Source: an uncultured Oscillospiraceae bacterium (GTDB lineage Bacteria > Bacillota > Clostridia > Oscillospirales > Ruminococcaceae). From it: DNA of 31,392 nt. The notes under the pieces are model-generated. The model did no database searches, was not told where the DNA came from, and worked only from the letters and a program-made list of their open reading frames with translations. Of the stretch, positions 15,403-23,722 are shown in pieces (within the stretch, counting starts at the first letter, position 1; the number at the start of each line of letters is the position of its first letter). The stretch spans positions 1 to 31,392 of the forward strand of contig USBI01000016.1 in assembly GCA_900552945.1 (NCBI GenBank). The letters run 5' to 3'. The translations under genes were made by a program, and so were the position numbers.

Positions 15403-16413
15403 TTATTTCGCGACAAAGCCGACCTTGCGGTAAACCTTACTGAGGGTACGGTTTGCAATCCGGCCTGCTTTTTCGGCGCCTTCGGTATAAATCTGCTGAA
15501 GATATGCTTTGTCCGCCATCAGGCGTTTGTGTTCTTCACGAACCGGTTTTAAGTGGTCGCTTACCACTTCGCCCACCGCCAGCTTAAAGTCACCATAGCC
15601 TTTTCCATCGAACTCCCGCTCAATTTCTCCCAGCGTTTTGCCGGTGATGATGGAGTAGATGGTCATCAGGTTGTTGATGCCGTCTTTTCCGTCCGCATAA
15701 CGAACACAAGCGTCAGAATCGGTTACAGCGCGCTTGAATTTGCGGATAATTGCATCCGGTTCATCCAAAATAGTAATGAAACCATTCGGGTTTTCATCCG
15801 ATTTGGACATTTTTTTGGTCGGGTCCGCAAGAGACATGATCTTCGCGCCCATTTTCGGAATATACGGTTCCGGAAGGGTAAAGGTGTTGCCGTAAATACC
15901 GTTGAAGCGGGTGGCAATGTCACGGGTGATTTCCAGATGCTGTTTCTGGTCAACACCGACCGGGACCAGATCAGCCTGATACAACAGAATATCCGCCGCC
16001 ATCAAAGAAGGGTAGGTGAACAGTCCGGCATTGACATTGTCAGCGTGTTTCGCACTTTTATCCTTAAACTGGGTCATTCGGGAAAGTTCGCCAAACTGGG
16101 TGTAACAAGACAGTACCCAGGAAAGCTCTGCATGCTGGTGCACATGGCTTTGAATGAAGGTTAAGCTCTTTTGCGGGTCAATGCCGCATGCAAGCAGAGT
16201 GGCGAAAGCCGAAAGAATCTGCTGACGGAGTTTTGCGGGCTCCTGCCGCACTGTAATCGAGTGCAGGTCCGCGATCATGTAAGCGCAGTCATATTCCTCC
16301 TGCAGGACGACCCAGTTTTTAATGGCGCCCAGGTAGTTGCCCAGCGTAAAAACGCCGGTTGGTTGAATGCCGCTTAAAATTACTTTTTTACGTTCGGTTG
16401 TTTGCTGTTCCAC
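15403..16413 (-). CDS. trpS: Tryptophanyl-tRNA synthetase
   Basis: This class I synthetase charges tRNA-Trp. The 336-residue product has the PTGVFTLGNYLGA block (the HIGH equivalent), MIADLHSIT, the Trp-binding region with VPVGVDQKQHLEITRDIA, and KMSKSDENPNG (the KMSKS loop). The start is GTG at 16413, 9 nt after AAGGAG. It follows the aminotransferase gene with a 25-nt gap. No T-box is visible directly upstream of trpS. Confidence 0.96.
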   Translation of the reverse strand: MEQQTTERKKVILSGIQPTGVFTLGNYLGAIKNWVVLQEEYDCAYMIADLHSITVRQEPAKLRQQILSAFATLLACGIDPQKSLTFIQSHVHQHAELSWVLSCYTQFGELSRMTQFKDKSAKHADNVNAGLFTYPSLMAADILLYQADLVPVGVDQKQHLEITRDIATRFNGIYGNTFTLPEPYIPKMGAKIMSLADPTKKMSKSDENPNGFITILDEPDAIIRKFKRAVTDSDACVRYADGKDGINNLMTIYSIITGKTLGEIEREFDGKGYGDFKLAVGEVVSDHLKPVREEHKRLMADKAYLQQIYTEGAEKAGRIANRTLSKVYRKVGFVAK

Positions 16414-16438
16414 GATGAATATCTCCTTGTGTTATCGA

Positions 16439-17629
16439 TTAAAGGCGATGGGTCATTTCACCAAGCAGGCGGATGCCGGTTTCAATCTGCTCATTGCTCG
16501 GCATGGAGAAGTTGAGCCGGAACGAGTGGGAAACCATAGTTTCCTCGTGAGGCAGGAATGCGCTTCCCGGCACTACGGCAACCTTCTGCGCGACCGCGTC
16601 GCGGCAGAACTGCATCATGTCAACCTCTTCCGGCAGGGTCGCCCAGATGAACAGACCGCCCTGCGGACGGGTAAAGGTCACCCGCGGGTCAAAATATTTG
16701 TCCATCTGTTCCAGCATGAACCCGCATTTTTCCCGGTAAAGGGAACGAAGCCGTTCCAGATGCGCGGCAAAATCATATTCAGTCACAAAATGATGGCAGA
16801 TCATCTGTGCGAGAATGTTGGTGTGAACATCGTTGACCTGTTTTGCGACGACCACTTTCGCGCAGATGGCTTTCGGAAGGCTCAAGAAGCCCACACGCAG
16901 ACCCGGGGAGAGCACCTTGGAAAAGCTTCCCGCGTAAATAACGATGCCGTCTTCGTCCAGCGATTTGATGGTTGGTACATCCTCACCGGCAAACCGGAGC
17001 GCGCCGTACGGGTTGTCCTCCAGAATGAGCACACCGTACTTTTTGCAGAGCTCGTAAACAGCTTTGCGTTTTTCCAGAGAGGCGGTGAGTCCGGTCGGAT
17101 TCTGGAAATTCGGGATAATGTACAGCAGTTTTACATTTTTTTCGGTTTTGAGCGCGTGTTCCAGCTGCTCGATGTTGATCCCGTCGCTGTCAAGATCAAT
17201 GCCGACCAGGTTGGTGTTGTAGGATTTGATCGCGTTGAGCGCACCTACAAAGCTGGGGTTTTCGCACAAAACGGTGTCGCCTTCGTTGCAAAGCGCTTTG
17301 CAGCACAGGTCGATCCCCTGCTGGCCGCCTGTCACGGCAATGACCTCGTCCATCTCAGGACGGTAACTGTTAATTTCCGGAAGGAGAGTTTCTTTCAGGT
17401 AGCTGCGCAAAGCAGGGTAACCTTCGGTGATGCTGTACTGAAGTGCCATGACCGGTTCTTTTTCAAAAATCTCCGCGGTGATCTGTTTGACAGCGTCGAT
17501 CGGAAACGCGTCCGGAGAAGGGTTTCCGGCTGCGAAGGAGATGACCGAAGGGTCAGCGGTCAGTTTAAGGATTTCACGGATGGCAGACGCCTTGATGGTG
17601 CTGATCCGGTCTGAAAATGTGTATTCCAT
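16439..17629 (-). CDS. PLP-dependent aminotransferase, class I/II
   Basis: The 396-residue fold-type I enzyme resembles 2-aminoadipate/aromatic aminotransferases related to MocR proteins but without the DNA-binding domain. Visible motifs are VISFAAGNPSPDAFP near the N-terminus, ITEGYPALRSYLKE, VTGGQQGIDLCCKAL, PNFQNPTGLT, EDNPYGALRF and the PLP-lysine motif AGSFSKVLSPGLRVGFLS. GGAGG precedes the ATG. It sits between a NERD-domain gene and trpS on the same strand, so an operon is likely. Substrate cannot be decided from sequence. Confidence 0.9.
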   Translation of the reverse strand: MEYTFSDRISTIKASAIREILKLTADPSVISFAAGNPSPDAFPIDAVKQITAEIFEKEPVMALQYSITEGYPALRSYLKETLLPEINSYRPEMDEVIAVTGGQQGIDLCCKALCNEGDTVLCENPSFVGALNAIKSYNTNLVGIDLDSDGINIEQLEHALKTEKNVKLLYIIPNFQNPTGLTASLEKRKAVYELCKKYGVLILEDNPYGALRFAGEDVPTIKSLDEDGIVIYAGSFSKVLSPGLRVGFLSLPKAICAKVVVAKQVNDVHTNILAQMICHHFVTEYDFAAHLERLRSLYREKCGFMLEQMDKYFDPRVTFTRPQGGLFIWATLPEEVDMMQFCRDAVAQKVAVVPGSAFLPHEETMVSHSFRLNFSMPSNEQIETGIRLLGEMTHRL

Positions 17630-17673
17630 AACAATGCCTCCTGATGAAAATGAAATTCGGTATAGTTTGTAAT

Positions 17674-18342
17674 TTATTGCTCTGCATGGCGTTTCACATT
17701 GCTGTCATGCTGTGCAATCTTTTTTCGGTCGGTTACCTGATATTTTAAAATGGCGTTGTACACCTTTTCCACGTCGACCTTGTTGTCCGCTTCATACGCG
17801 TTCGATTTGAGAAGCTTTTTAAACTGTTTGAGCTTCATGGCCTTTACTTTGCGCGGGCAGTAAAGGTTGCAGCGGCGGTCGGCAAACACTACAACGCCTT
17901 CCACATTGGTACGGTAGATGTTTTCCTTTTTAAAAATATGACGGATGTTGTCAATATGCGTTTTGTTCTGGAAAAGCGGGTTGTAGTGGTAATTGCGCGC
18001 TTCGCCCAGTTCCTGAAGCCATTTTTCTTCGTTCGGGTCGCCGTAAACGCTGCCGGCCCAGTTTTTGGTCTCAATGACCATAACGCCGAACGGGGCAATA
18101 AGAATGTGGTCAATTTCAGTGGTTTCGTCATAAAGCGGCAGATAGATGCCGTTGATGACTTTTGCTTCACGGAACCGCGCGTATTTTGCGAGCACTTTAG
18201 CTACGCGCTTTTCGCCTTTTTTTCCGCGAATCTGGTTATGTATTTTTTTGTAACGCTTTACGAGGAAAAAAACAGCGGCTGCTGCAAGGATCAGGGCGGA
18301 TACGCTCAGCGTGATCCAGAGAAGGTTCATATCCATATCCAT
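17674..18342 (-). CDS. NERD-domain membrane-anchored protein
   Basis: The 222-residue protein has an N-terminal membrane helix (about residues 6-28) and a NERD (nuclease-related) domain: GEKRVAKVLAKY, then TTEIDHILIAPFGVMVIETKNWAGSVYG with the Asp/Glu-x-Lys nuclease-like residues, and VEGVVVFADRR. NERD proteins are suspected nucleases of unsettled role. Three in-frame ATGs occur at 18342, 18336 and 18330; the first is best spaced from GGAG. It is the first gene of a possible NERD-aminotransferase-trpS operon. Confidence 0.85.
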   Translation of the reverse strand: MDMDMNLLWITLSVSALILAAAAVFFLVKRYKKIHNQIRGKKGEKRVAKVLAKYARFREAKVINGIYLPLYDETTEIDHILIAPFGVMVIETKNWAGSVYGDPNEEKWLQELGEARNYHYNPLFQNKTHIDNIRHIFKKENIYRTNVEGVVVFADRRCNLYCPRKVKAMKLKQFKKLLKSNAYEADNKVDVEKVYNAILKYQVTDRKKIAQHDSNVKRHAEQ

Positions 18343-18430
18343 AAAAACGGGCACTCCTTTAAACTGTAAAATCAAACCGTCTGCGGACCGAAACGACCGG
18401 CACCGGACGGTAAAAAGTGGATACTTGTTT

Positions 18431-18460
18431 ATTTTATCACACAACGGTATAAAAGTACAA
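18431..18460 (-). promoter_or_regulatory. Candidate promoter for the NERD gene operon
   Basis: On the minus strand TTGTAC (18460-18455) and TAAAAT (18436-18431) are 18 bp apart, about 90 bp upstream of the start codon. Confidence 0.5.
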
Positions 18461-18584
18461 GAAAAGTTCCATACTATTGCTGAGGAATCTTTCGTCCGTT
18501 TTTTGGCACGGGATTCCGCATTTAATCTAAACAGGTTGCGGCGATGAACCGATCGGCCGCACTGGATTAAAAGGAGCTATGGCT

Positions 18585-18797
18585 ATGTTGGACCGTATTG
18601 CATTGGCGCTGGTGATTATTGGCGCCATCAACTGGGGCTCCATTGGGCTGTTCCAGTTTGACATCGTCGCGTGGATTGGCGGAGGCCAGGGCGGCATCAT
18701 CAGCCGTGTGATTTATACGCTGGTGGCAATTGCCGGTTTGTGGTGCATTTCGCTGTTTTTCCGCCACAATGAGATGCTCAAGCCCTCGGGCGAGTAG
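18585..18797 (+). CDS. DUF378 small membrane protein
   Basis: The 70-residue protein begins MLDRIALALVIIGAINWGSIGLF, the recognisable DUF378 motif with INWG, and has two membrane helices separated by a Gly-rich turn (WIGGGQGGIISRVIY). The biochemical role of the family is not known. AAGGAG at 18571-18576 favours the ATG at 18585 over the one at 18579. It is a single-gene unit with its own terminator. Confidence 0.88.
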   Translation: MLDRIALALVIIGAINWGSIGLFQFDIVAWIGGGQGGIISRVIYTLVAIAGLWCISLFFRHNEMLKPSGE

Positions 18798-18816
18798 ACC
18801 GCGCGTCACCGCGGCA

Positions 18817-18851
18817 AAAACAGGGCGGCAGAAACAATGCCGCCCTGTTTT
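18817..18851 (+). terminator. Terminator after the DUF378 gene
   Basis: AAAACAGGGCGGCA (18817-18830) and TGCCGCCCTGTTTT (18838-18851) pair perfectly with a 7-nt loop. The stretch 18852-18990 shows no gene. Confidence 0.9.
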
Positions 18852-18996
18852 GTTCTGCTTGCCTTTCTGTTAAAGGATTGCGTGCGGCGTATATTTTCGG
18901 GCAGGAATGGAAAATGACGGCCCGCTTGAGAATAACAGCAAAGCCTGTACAGAATGTCCGCATTTGGAAAGCTTTGAGACGAACTCGATTTACCGC

Positions 18997-19025
18997 TTGA
19001 CAAGAGATTTTGTTCATGCTAGAAT
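18997..19025 (+). promoter_or_regulatory. Promoter of the T-box transcript
   Basis: TTGACA (18997-19002), a 17-bp spacer and TAGAAT (19020-19025) precede the T-box leader, with transcription expected to start near 19032. Confidence 0.85.
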
Positions 19026-19038
19026 GAAAAAAAATAAA

Positions 19039-19286
19039 CGCAGTGAGAAAGACACGGGTTTTATGTTCCTGTTTTTCAGAGAGCCGCCGGGTGGTGTGAG
19101 GCGGCAGCAGCCATAACGCCTATCCCTTTTGAGCGGAACAGCTGAACGATTTTTAAGCTGTTACGGCATGCACCGTTATCGGCATAGGGCTTACAGGAGC
19201 CTGAAAAAGCGGGTGCGCATTCGGCGCATCAATTTGGGTGGTACCGCGGGAATCAGCTCTCGTCCCATAGTGGACGAGGGCTTTTT
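19039..19286 (+). promoter_or_regulatory. T-box riboswitch leader
   Basis: Stem I starts with CGC/GCG, a K-turn (AGTGA facing GA), then a GAAAG/CTTTT helix. Its distal part has CAGAGAGCCGCC paired to GGCGGC. A stem III hairpin (AACAGCT/AGCTGTT) follows. The T-box sequence GGGTGGTACCGCGG lies at 19236-19249, and a terminator GCTCTCGTCC/GGACGAGGGC plus five Ts at 19256-19286. The bulge TGGT would pair with a tRNA 3' end ACCA, requiring discriminator base A. By spacing analogy with glyQS, the specifier may be AUC (Ile) at 19122-19124, but the specifier loop lacks the usual AGUA/GAA motif, so this is weak. Downstream genes are an XRE-cupin regulator and an acyl-CoA synthetase. Confidence 0.88.
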
Positions 19287-19324
19287 ATATTTTGTGAAAA
19301 CAAATGTGAAGGAGGATTTTGAGT

Positions 19325-19903
19325 ATGGATAATCAGGTTTTACAAATCGCGGAACGAATTCGCGGCATGCGGCTCAATCTGGAGCTTTCGGTGGAGGAGA
19401 TGGCGCGAATTACCGATACGACGGTGGAAGAATATACAGCCGCGGAAAACGGTGAGACTGATTTTTCGTTTACCTTTCTTTATAAATGCGCCAAGGCGTT
19501 TGACTTGGAACTGGCAGAGCTGCTGACCGGCGACACGCCGCATCTTTCTCAGTATTCCATTGTACGCAAAGGGCACGGGCTTCCGTTGGAACGCCGCAAA
19601 GGGTTTAAGTACCAGCATCTTGCTTCCTTCTTTAAAGATAAGGCTGCTGAGCCGTTTTTTGTCACGGCAAAGTATGATTCGGAGCAGGATACCAACAACA
19701 TTGAGCTTTCTACTCATGAGGGTGAGGAATTTGATTACATACTGAAAGGAACCCTGATCTTCCGGTATGAGGATCATATTGAAGTGCTCCATGAAGGGGA
19801 TGCGGTTTATTACAATTCCGGCCGCGGTCATGGTATGATTGCGGGAGACAGCGCGGATTGCGAATTTTTGGCAATCATCCTGGAGAAAAAGGAGGAGAAA
19901 TAA
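19325..19903 (+). CDS. XRE-family regulator with cupin domain
   Basis: This 192-residue protein joins an N-terminal helix-turn-helix (residues about 5-62; ERIRGMRLNLELSVEEMARI, TVEEYTAAENGETDF) to a C-terminal cupin barrel (about 115-185; EGEEFDYILKGTLIFRYEDH, EGDAVYYNSGRGHGM). Such proteins sense a small ligand and regulate a neighbouring metabolic gene. ATG at 19325 follows GGAGGA. The acyl-CoA synthetase starts 5 nt after its stop, and both lie behind the T-box leader, so the regulator probably responds to the synthetase's substrate or product. Confidence 0.9.
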   Translation: MDNQVLQIAERIRGMRLNLELSVEEMARITDTTVEEYTAAENGETDFSFTFLYKCAKAFDLELAELLTGDTPHLSQYSIVRKGHGLPLERRKGFKYQHLASFFKDKAAEPFFVTAKYDSEQDTNNIELSTHEGEEFDYILKGTLIFRYEDHIEVLHEGDAVYYNSGRGHGMIAGDSADCEFLAIILEKKEEK

Positions 19904-19908
19904 GGACG

Positions 19909-21573
19909 ATGGAACGGATCTACGAAAAATTTGTCACCCCGAAAGAGGACGAAAACGGGCATCTTGTCGGGCTTGACTTTCATGCACCGGATAACTTCAA
20001 CTTCGCGTTTGATGTAATGGACGCGCTGGCGGAGAAGTGCCCGGATAAAAAAGCGCTCGTATGGGTGAGCAACGATAAAAAGAATGTGAATTTTACCTTC
20101 CAGCAGTTAAAAGAGTATTCTTCCCGGGCGGCGAATCTGTTTGCCTCCAAGGGAATCAAAAAAGGCGACCGGGTCATGCTGGTGCTCAAACGGCATTATC
20201 AGTTCTGGTTTAGCATCCTTGGTCTGCACAAACTGGGTGCTGTGGCGATCCCGGCGACCAATCAGCTGATGAAAAAGGATTTCGTTTATCGTTTTAACGC
20301 TGCTGGTGTTTCTGCGGTTGTCGCAACACAGGATGATGGAGTACCGGATCATATTGAAGCTGCTCTGCCGGAAAGCGAAACACTTCATACGAAATTTATT
20401 GTTAACGGCGGCCGGGAAGGCTGGGAGGATTTTGACAAGCTTCTCATGGAGCAGTCTCCTGTTTTTGAACGCCCCACTGGGGAAAATGAAACCAAGATCA
20501 GCGACCCAATGCTCATGTACTTTACCTCCGGAACGACCGGGTACCCCAAAATCGCCGTGCAGAGCTTTGATTATGCGCTGGGCCATTTCGTGACCGGCCA
20601 TTACTGGCACAACGTCGATCCGGACGGGATTCATTTCACCATCTCCGACACCGGCTGGGGCAAAGCGGCGTGGGGCAAGCTCTACGGCCAGTGGCTGAGC
20701 GAGACCGCGGTGTTTGTTTATGACTTTGACCGGTTCCATGCGGAGGATATTCTTCCCATGTTCGCGCAGTACAACATTACCACCTTCTGCGCGCCGCCGA
20801 CCATGTTCCGTTTCTTCATTCAGGAAGACCTTGGAAAATATGACCTTTCTTCTCTTAAATACTGCACCATTGCAGGTGAGGCGCTGAATCCGGAAGTGTT
20901 CAACAAGTTCTACCAGTACACCGGCATCAAGCTGATGGAAGGATTCGGCCAGACCGAAACCACTCTGGTTATCGCGAACCTTCCGGGCACCGAGCCGAAA
21001 CCCGGTTCCATGGGCAAACCGAACCCGCAGTACGATGTTGACCTCGTCAACTCAGACGGCGAGACAGTTCCTCCGGGCGAGGTAGGCGAAATCGTTATTC
21101 GTACCGACAAAGGCAAGCCGTATGGTTTGTTCTCCGGTTATTACCGCGATGAAGAGAAAACCAAAGAAGCATGGCACGACGGGCTTTATCACACCGGCGA
21201 TATGGCATGGCGGGATGAGGACGGCTATTTCTGGTACATGAGCCGTACGGACGACGTCATCAAGAGTTCCGGTTACCGCATTGGGCCGTTCGAGATTGAA
21301 AGCGTTCTGATGGAGCATCCGTCTGTTGTGGAATGTGCGGTCACCGGTGTGCCGGACCCGCTGCGCGGATTCGCGGTCAAGGCAACCATTGTCCTTGCGA
21401 AGGGCTACACTCCTTCGGAAGAACTGAAAAAAGAGCTTCAGAAGTTTGTAAAAGACGCGACCGCGCCGTATAAATATCCGCGTGTGGTTGAGTTTGTCGA
21501 TGAACTTCCGAAAACCATCAGCGGAAAGATCAAACGCGCGGAGATCCGCAGCGCCGATCTGGAAAACAAGTAA
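19909..21573 (+). CDS. AMP-forming acyl-CoA synthetase
   Basis: This 554-residue ANL-superfamily enzyme activates a carboxylic acid to its CoA thioester via an acyl-adenylate. It has the P-loop-like YFTSGTTGYPK (about residue 206), the A5 motif EGFGQTETT, the A7 motif LYHTGDMAW, the hinge region SRTDDVIKSSGYRIGPFEIE and the catalytic Lys in PKTISGKIKR near the C-terminus. The overall layout resembles medium-chain or acetyl-CoA synthetase-like proteins. ATG at 19909 follows the cupin gene by 5 nt. The T-box control hints at an acid connected to an amino acid, for example a branched-chain or aromatic acid; that is inference only. Confidence 0.92.
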   Translation: MERIYEKFVTPKEDENGHLVGLDFHAPDNFNFAFDVMDALAEKCPDKKALVWVSNDKKNVNFTFQQLKEYSSRAANLFASKGIKKGDRVMLVLKRHYQFWFSILGLHKLGAVAIPATNQLMKKDFVYRFNAAGVSAVVATQDDGVPDHIEAALPESETLHTKFIVNGGREGWEDFDKLLMEQSPVFERPTGENETKISDPMLMYFTSGTTGYPKIAVQSFDYALGHFVTGHYWHNVDPDGIHFTISDTGWGKAAWGKLYGQWLSETAVFVYDFDRFHAEDILPMFAQYNITTFCAPPTMFRFFIQEDLGKYDLSSLKYCTIAGEALNPEVFNKFYQYTGIKLMEGFGQTETTLVIANLPGTEPKPGSMGKPNPQYDVDLVNSDGETVPPGEVGEIVIRTDKGKPYGLFSGYYRDEEKTKEAWHDGLYHTGDMAWRDEDGYFWYMSRTDDVIKSSGYRIGPFEIESVLMEHPSVVECAVTGVPDPLRGFAVKATIVLAKGYTPSEELKKELQKFVKDATAPYKYPRVVEFVDELPKTISGKIKRAEIRSADLENK

Positions 21574-21610
21574 ATTTGTCTGGCAGATGTTGTGATTTGC
21601 AGACTGTGAG

Positions 21611-21650
21611 AAAAGCAGGCATTCGGTATTTGACCGGATGCCTGCTTTTT
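21611..21650 (+). terminator. Terminator after the acyl-CoA synthetase
   Basis: AAAGCAGGCAT pairs with ATGCCTGCTTT through a CGG/CCG inner stem and is followed by Ts. Confidence 0.9.
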
Positions 21651-21688
21651 GCATATAAAATCACACTTTAAAACTTTTACAAATTTAC

Positions 21689-21718
21689 TTGTCACTTTTC
21701 TGTTTGCGATGGTATGAT
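21689..21718 (+). promoter_or_regulatory. Promoter of the ECF sigma operon
   Basis: TTGTCA (21689-21694) and TATGAT (21713-21718) with 18 bp between form a plausible sigma-A promoter. A TGTAAC box further down, near 21750, resembles an ECF -35 and might allow autoregulation, but I could not define its -10. Confidence 0.55.
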
Positions 21719-21808
21719 GAGTTAAACTTTTTTAAAAAACTTCTTCCGGCTGTAACAAAACCGATTTTTTTGGAACAGATAAATAGAAAGAGAAAAGGAG
21801 GGAGACGG

Positions 21809-22312
21809 ATGGAATCGTTTGAAGAGCTTTACCTTGAACATCGTCAGGCGGTTTACGCTTATCTGCTGCGGCTGACACGGGATACGGACCGTGCGGAAGA
21901 TCTTCTGTCTGAGACTTTTTTACAGGCCATCCGTTCGGCGCCTTCCTTTCGGGGAGAATCTTCAGTGCGTACTTGGCTTTGCGGTATCGCGCGGAACTTA
22001 TGGCTTAAAAACTGCCGGGACGGTACAAATTATCTTGCGCTTGACACAGCGCTTTTTGTAAGCGGGGGACAGAGCCCTCCGGATGAGGCGAGCGCGCGTT
22101 TGCTGGAAGAACGGGTAAGGCAGCTGCTTGTCGGGAAAAGTCCGCGTGACCGCGCCGTTATCCTTCTGCGCATGGAGTTTTATTCTTACAGTGAGATCGC
22201 TGAGCGGCTGGGCATTTCGGAAAATTCGGCACGAGTAATTGAATTTCGCGTCCGGCGCTGGCTGAGAAGTGTATTGGAAGAGGAGGGGATGATCGAGCAT
22301 GAAACCAGATGA
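21809..22312 (+). CDS. ECF-type RNA polymerase sigma factor
   Basis: The 167-residue protein has sigma region 2 (FEELYLEHRQAVYAYLLRL, RAEDLLSETFLQAI, VRTWLCGIARNL) and region 4 (DRAVILLRMEFYSYSEIAER, LGISENSARVIEFRVRRWLR), the standard ECF layout with no region 3. GGAGGGAG precedes the ATG. Its end overlaps the next gene, a zinc-finger anti-sigma factor, by 14 nt, which is typical of a sigma/anti-sigma pair responding to envelope stress. Confidence 0.93.
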   Translation: MESFEELYLEHRQAVYAYLLRLTRDTDRAEDLLSETFLQAIRSAPSFRGESSVRTWLCGIARNLWLKNCRDGTNYLALDTALFVSGGQSPPDEASARLLEERVRQLLVGKSPRDRAVILLRMEFYSYSEIAERLGISENSARVIEFRVRRWLRSVLEEEGMIEHETR

Positions 22313-22832
22313 AACCATTTCATGTGAAGTCTGCATGGATCTGATCCCGTTGATTCAGGATGGGGTCGCGAGTGCAGACAGCGTTCGGCTGGTGGAAGAA
22401 CACGCAAACAGCTGTGAAAGTTGCGCGGCTCTGCTGCGGGAACAGCCGCCTGTACAGCTGAGAGAGACAGAGGACCAAAGAGTGCTCAGGCGAATTCGGG
22501 CAACTTTATTTTGGGCGGGTTTTTGCGTGTTTGCGGCGATTAGTTTAATCGGTGTGGCATTTACCCCACAGTCTTTTTATGACATTCTGTTGTTTCCGCT
22601 TGTGGGGGCATTGGGTGTTTTGCTGTTTCGCCGCCGCTGGTACATTGCCCCGTTTGAAATCACTCTGCTTGTTTTCTTCTGGAATGTCATTGATTGCTTC
22701 TTATCCGGCTGGCGGGATATTTCAATGGTGTGGGCCAATATTTCCGCGGGTTTGTTTGCCGGAGCGGTTACACTGCTTGGGGCAGCTGCCGCAGCTTTGC
22801 TTTGTTATGCGTTTCGGAGGGAGAGAAAATGA
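22299..22832 (+). CDS. Zinc-finger anti-sigma factor, membrane protein
   Basis: The 177-residue protein starts with a zinc-binding anti-sigma domain: Cys9/Cys12 and the H35-x3-C39-x2-C42 motif in HANSCESC. Four hydrophobic segments follow (about residues 68-170), so it is membrane-embedded. It should hold the upstream sigma factor inactive until a signal is received. It overlaps the sigma gene by 14 nt and the downstream gene by an ATGA. Confidence 0.88.
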   Translation: MKPDETISCEVCMDLIPLIQDGVASADSVRLVEEHANSCESCAALLREQPPVQLRETEDQRVLRRIRATLFWAGFCVFAAISLIGVAFTPQSFYDILLFPLVGALGVLLFRRRWYIAPFEITLLVFFWNVIDCFLSGWRDISMVWANISAGLFAGAVTLLGAAAAALLCYAFRRERK

Positions 22833-23623
22833 CGGTAAAAAAACGGCTGCTTAAAATTGGAGCGGCATTGCTTGGAAGTGCCATTGTTGTGTTCCTTCTG
22901 TTGATGGCATCTTCGGTTTTGGGTGACCCTGTTTCCAAATACATTGCCCAAAAAGAAATTGAGCGGTATGTGGAAGAAACGTATCCTGAACAGCAGCTTT
23001 CGGTCAGCGAGGTCAGGTATAATTTTAAGTTTGGCGGCTATTATGCCGAAGCGGCCAGTGACACCAGCATCGACACGCGTTTTTCGGTTTATTGGCGGTT
23101 TGGAGAGGGTTGTAGCGACGGATATGCTGCGGTCACAGAAGGAGCCAACACCTTTTCCCGCATGGAAGCGGAGTACACAAAACGTCTTTACGCCTGTATT
23201 CAGGACATACCGCAGGCGAATGAGCTGAGTCGGGCGTATCTCACGGAAAACGAATGGGATAAGCTGCCGCCCATTCCGCTGGACACCCCGTTTTCGCTCG
23301 ACCTGCCGCTGGAATATACGGCGTTTTTGCAGTTTTATGAAGAGGAAGACGAAATCACACTCGCTCGTGCTGCTCAGTTGACCGAACAGGCGTATGAGCG
23401 CATCAACCGGAAAGGATATGTGTTTTCTTCTTACAGCATCTCACTTCAGCTGGAACATTCACGTGCAGGTGACTGCTATATTATGGTTGACGGTGTGACT
23501 GCCCAACAGATTGAAAGCGGTAACCTTGAGAATCTGCTTGAGGAAGCCTGGGATTCACCGGAACACAACAAGAATGGAGTGTGGGTGCAGATTTATTATC
23601 CGGATGAAAATGAAAGCCGGTAA
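22829..23623 (+). CDS. Membrane-anchored extracytoplasmic protein, YfjL-like
   Basis: The 264-residue product has an N-terminal membrane anchor (about residues 8-28) followed by an extracytoplasmic part with EIERYVEETYPEQQLSVSEVRYNFKFGGYYAEA. That pattern, a helix leading to a TYP motif and paired beta strands, resembles YfjL-type or PepSY-like small domains in Firmicutes. There is no catalytic motif. It overlaps the anti-sigma gene by 4 nt (ATGA), so it is the third gene of the sigma operon and may act in signal sensing. Family assignment is tentative. Confidence 0.6.
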   Translation: MTVKKRLLKIGAALLGSAIVVFLLLMASSVLGDPVSKYIAQKEIERYVEETYPEQQLSVSEVRYNFKFGGYYAEAASDTSIDTRFSVYWRFGEGCSDGYAAVTEGANTFSRMEAEYTKRLYACIQDIPQANELSRAYLTENEWDKLPPIPLDTPFSLDLPLEYTAFLQFYEEEDEITLARAAQLTEQAYERINRKGYVFSSYSISLQLEHSRAGDCYIMVDGVTAQQIESGNLENLLEEAWDSPEHNKNGVWVQIYYPDENESR

Positions 23624-23722
23624 GTGGTTGGCTTTTGAATAGAAACGAAAAAAGAATGGCAGACTATCTTCTGAAAGCCGGATGTTCCGGTTAATCATAT
23701 GAATCTGAGGAGGATAACAGCC

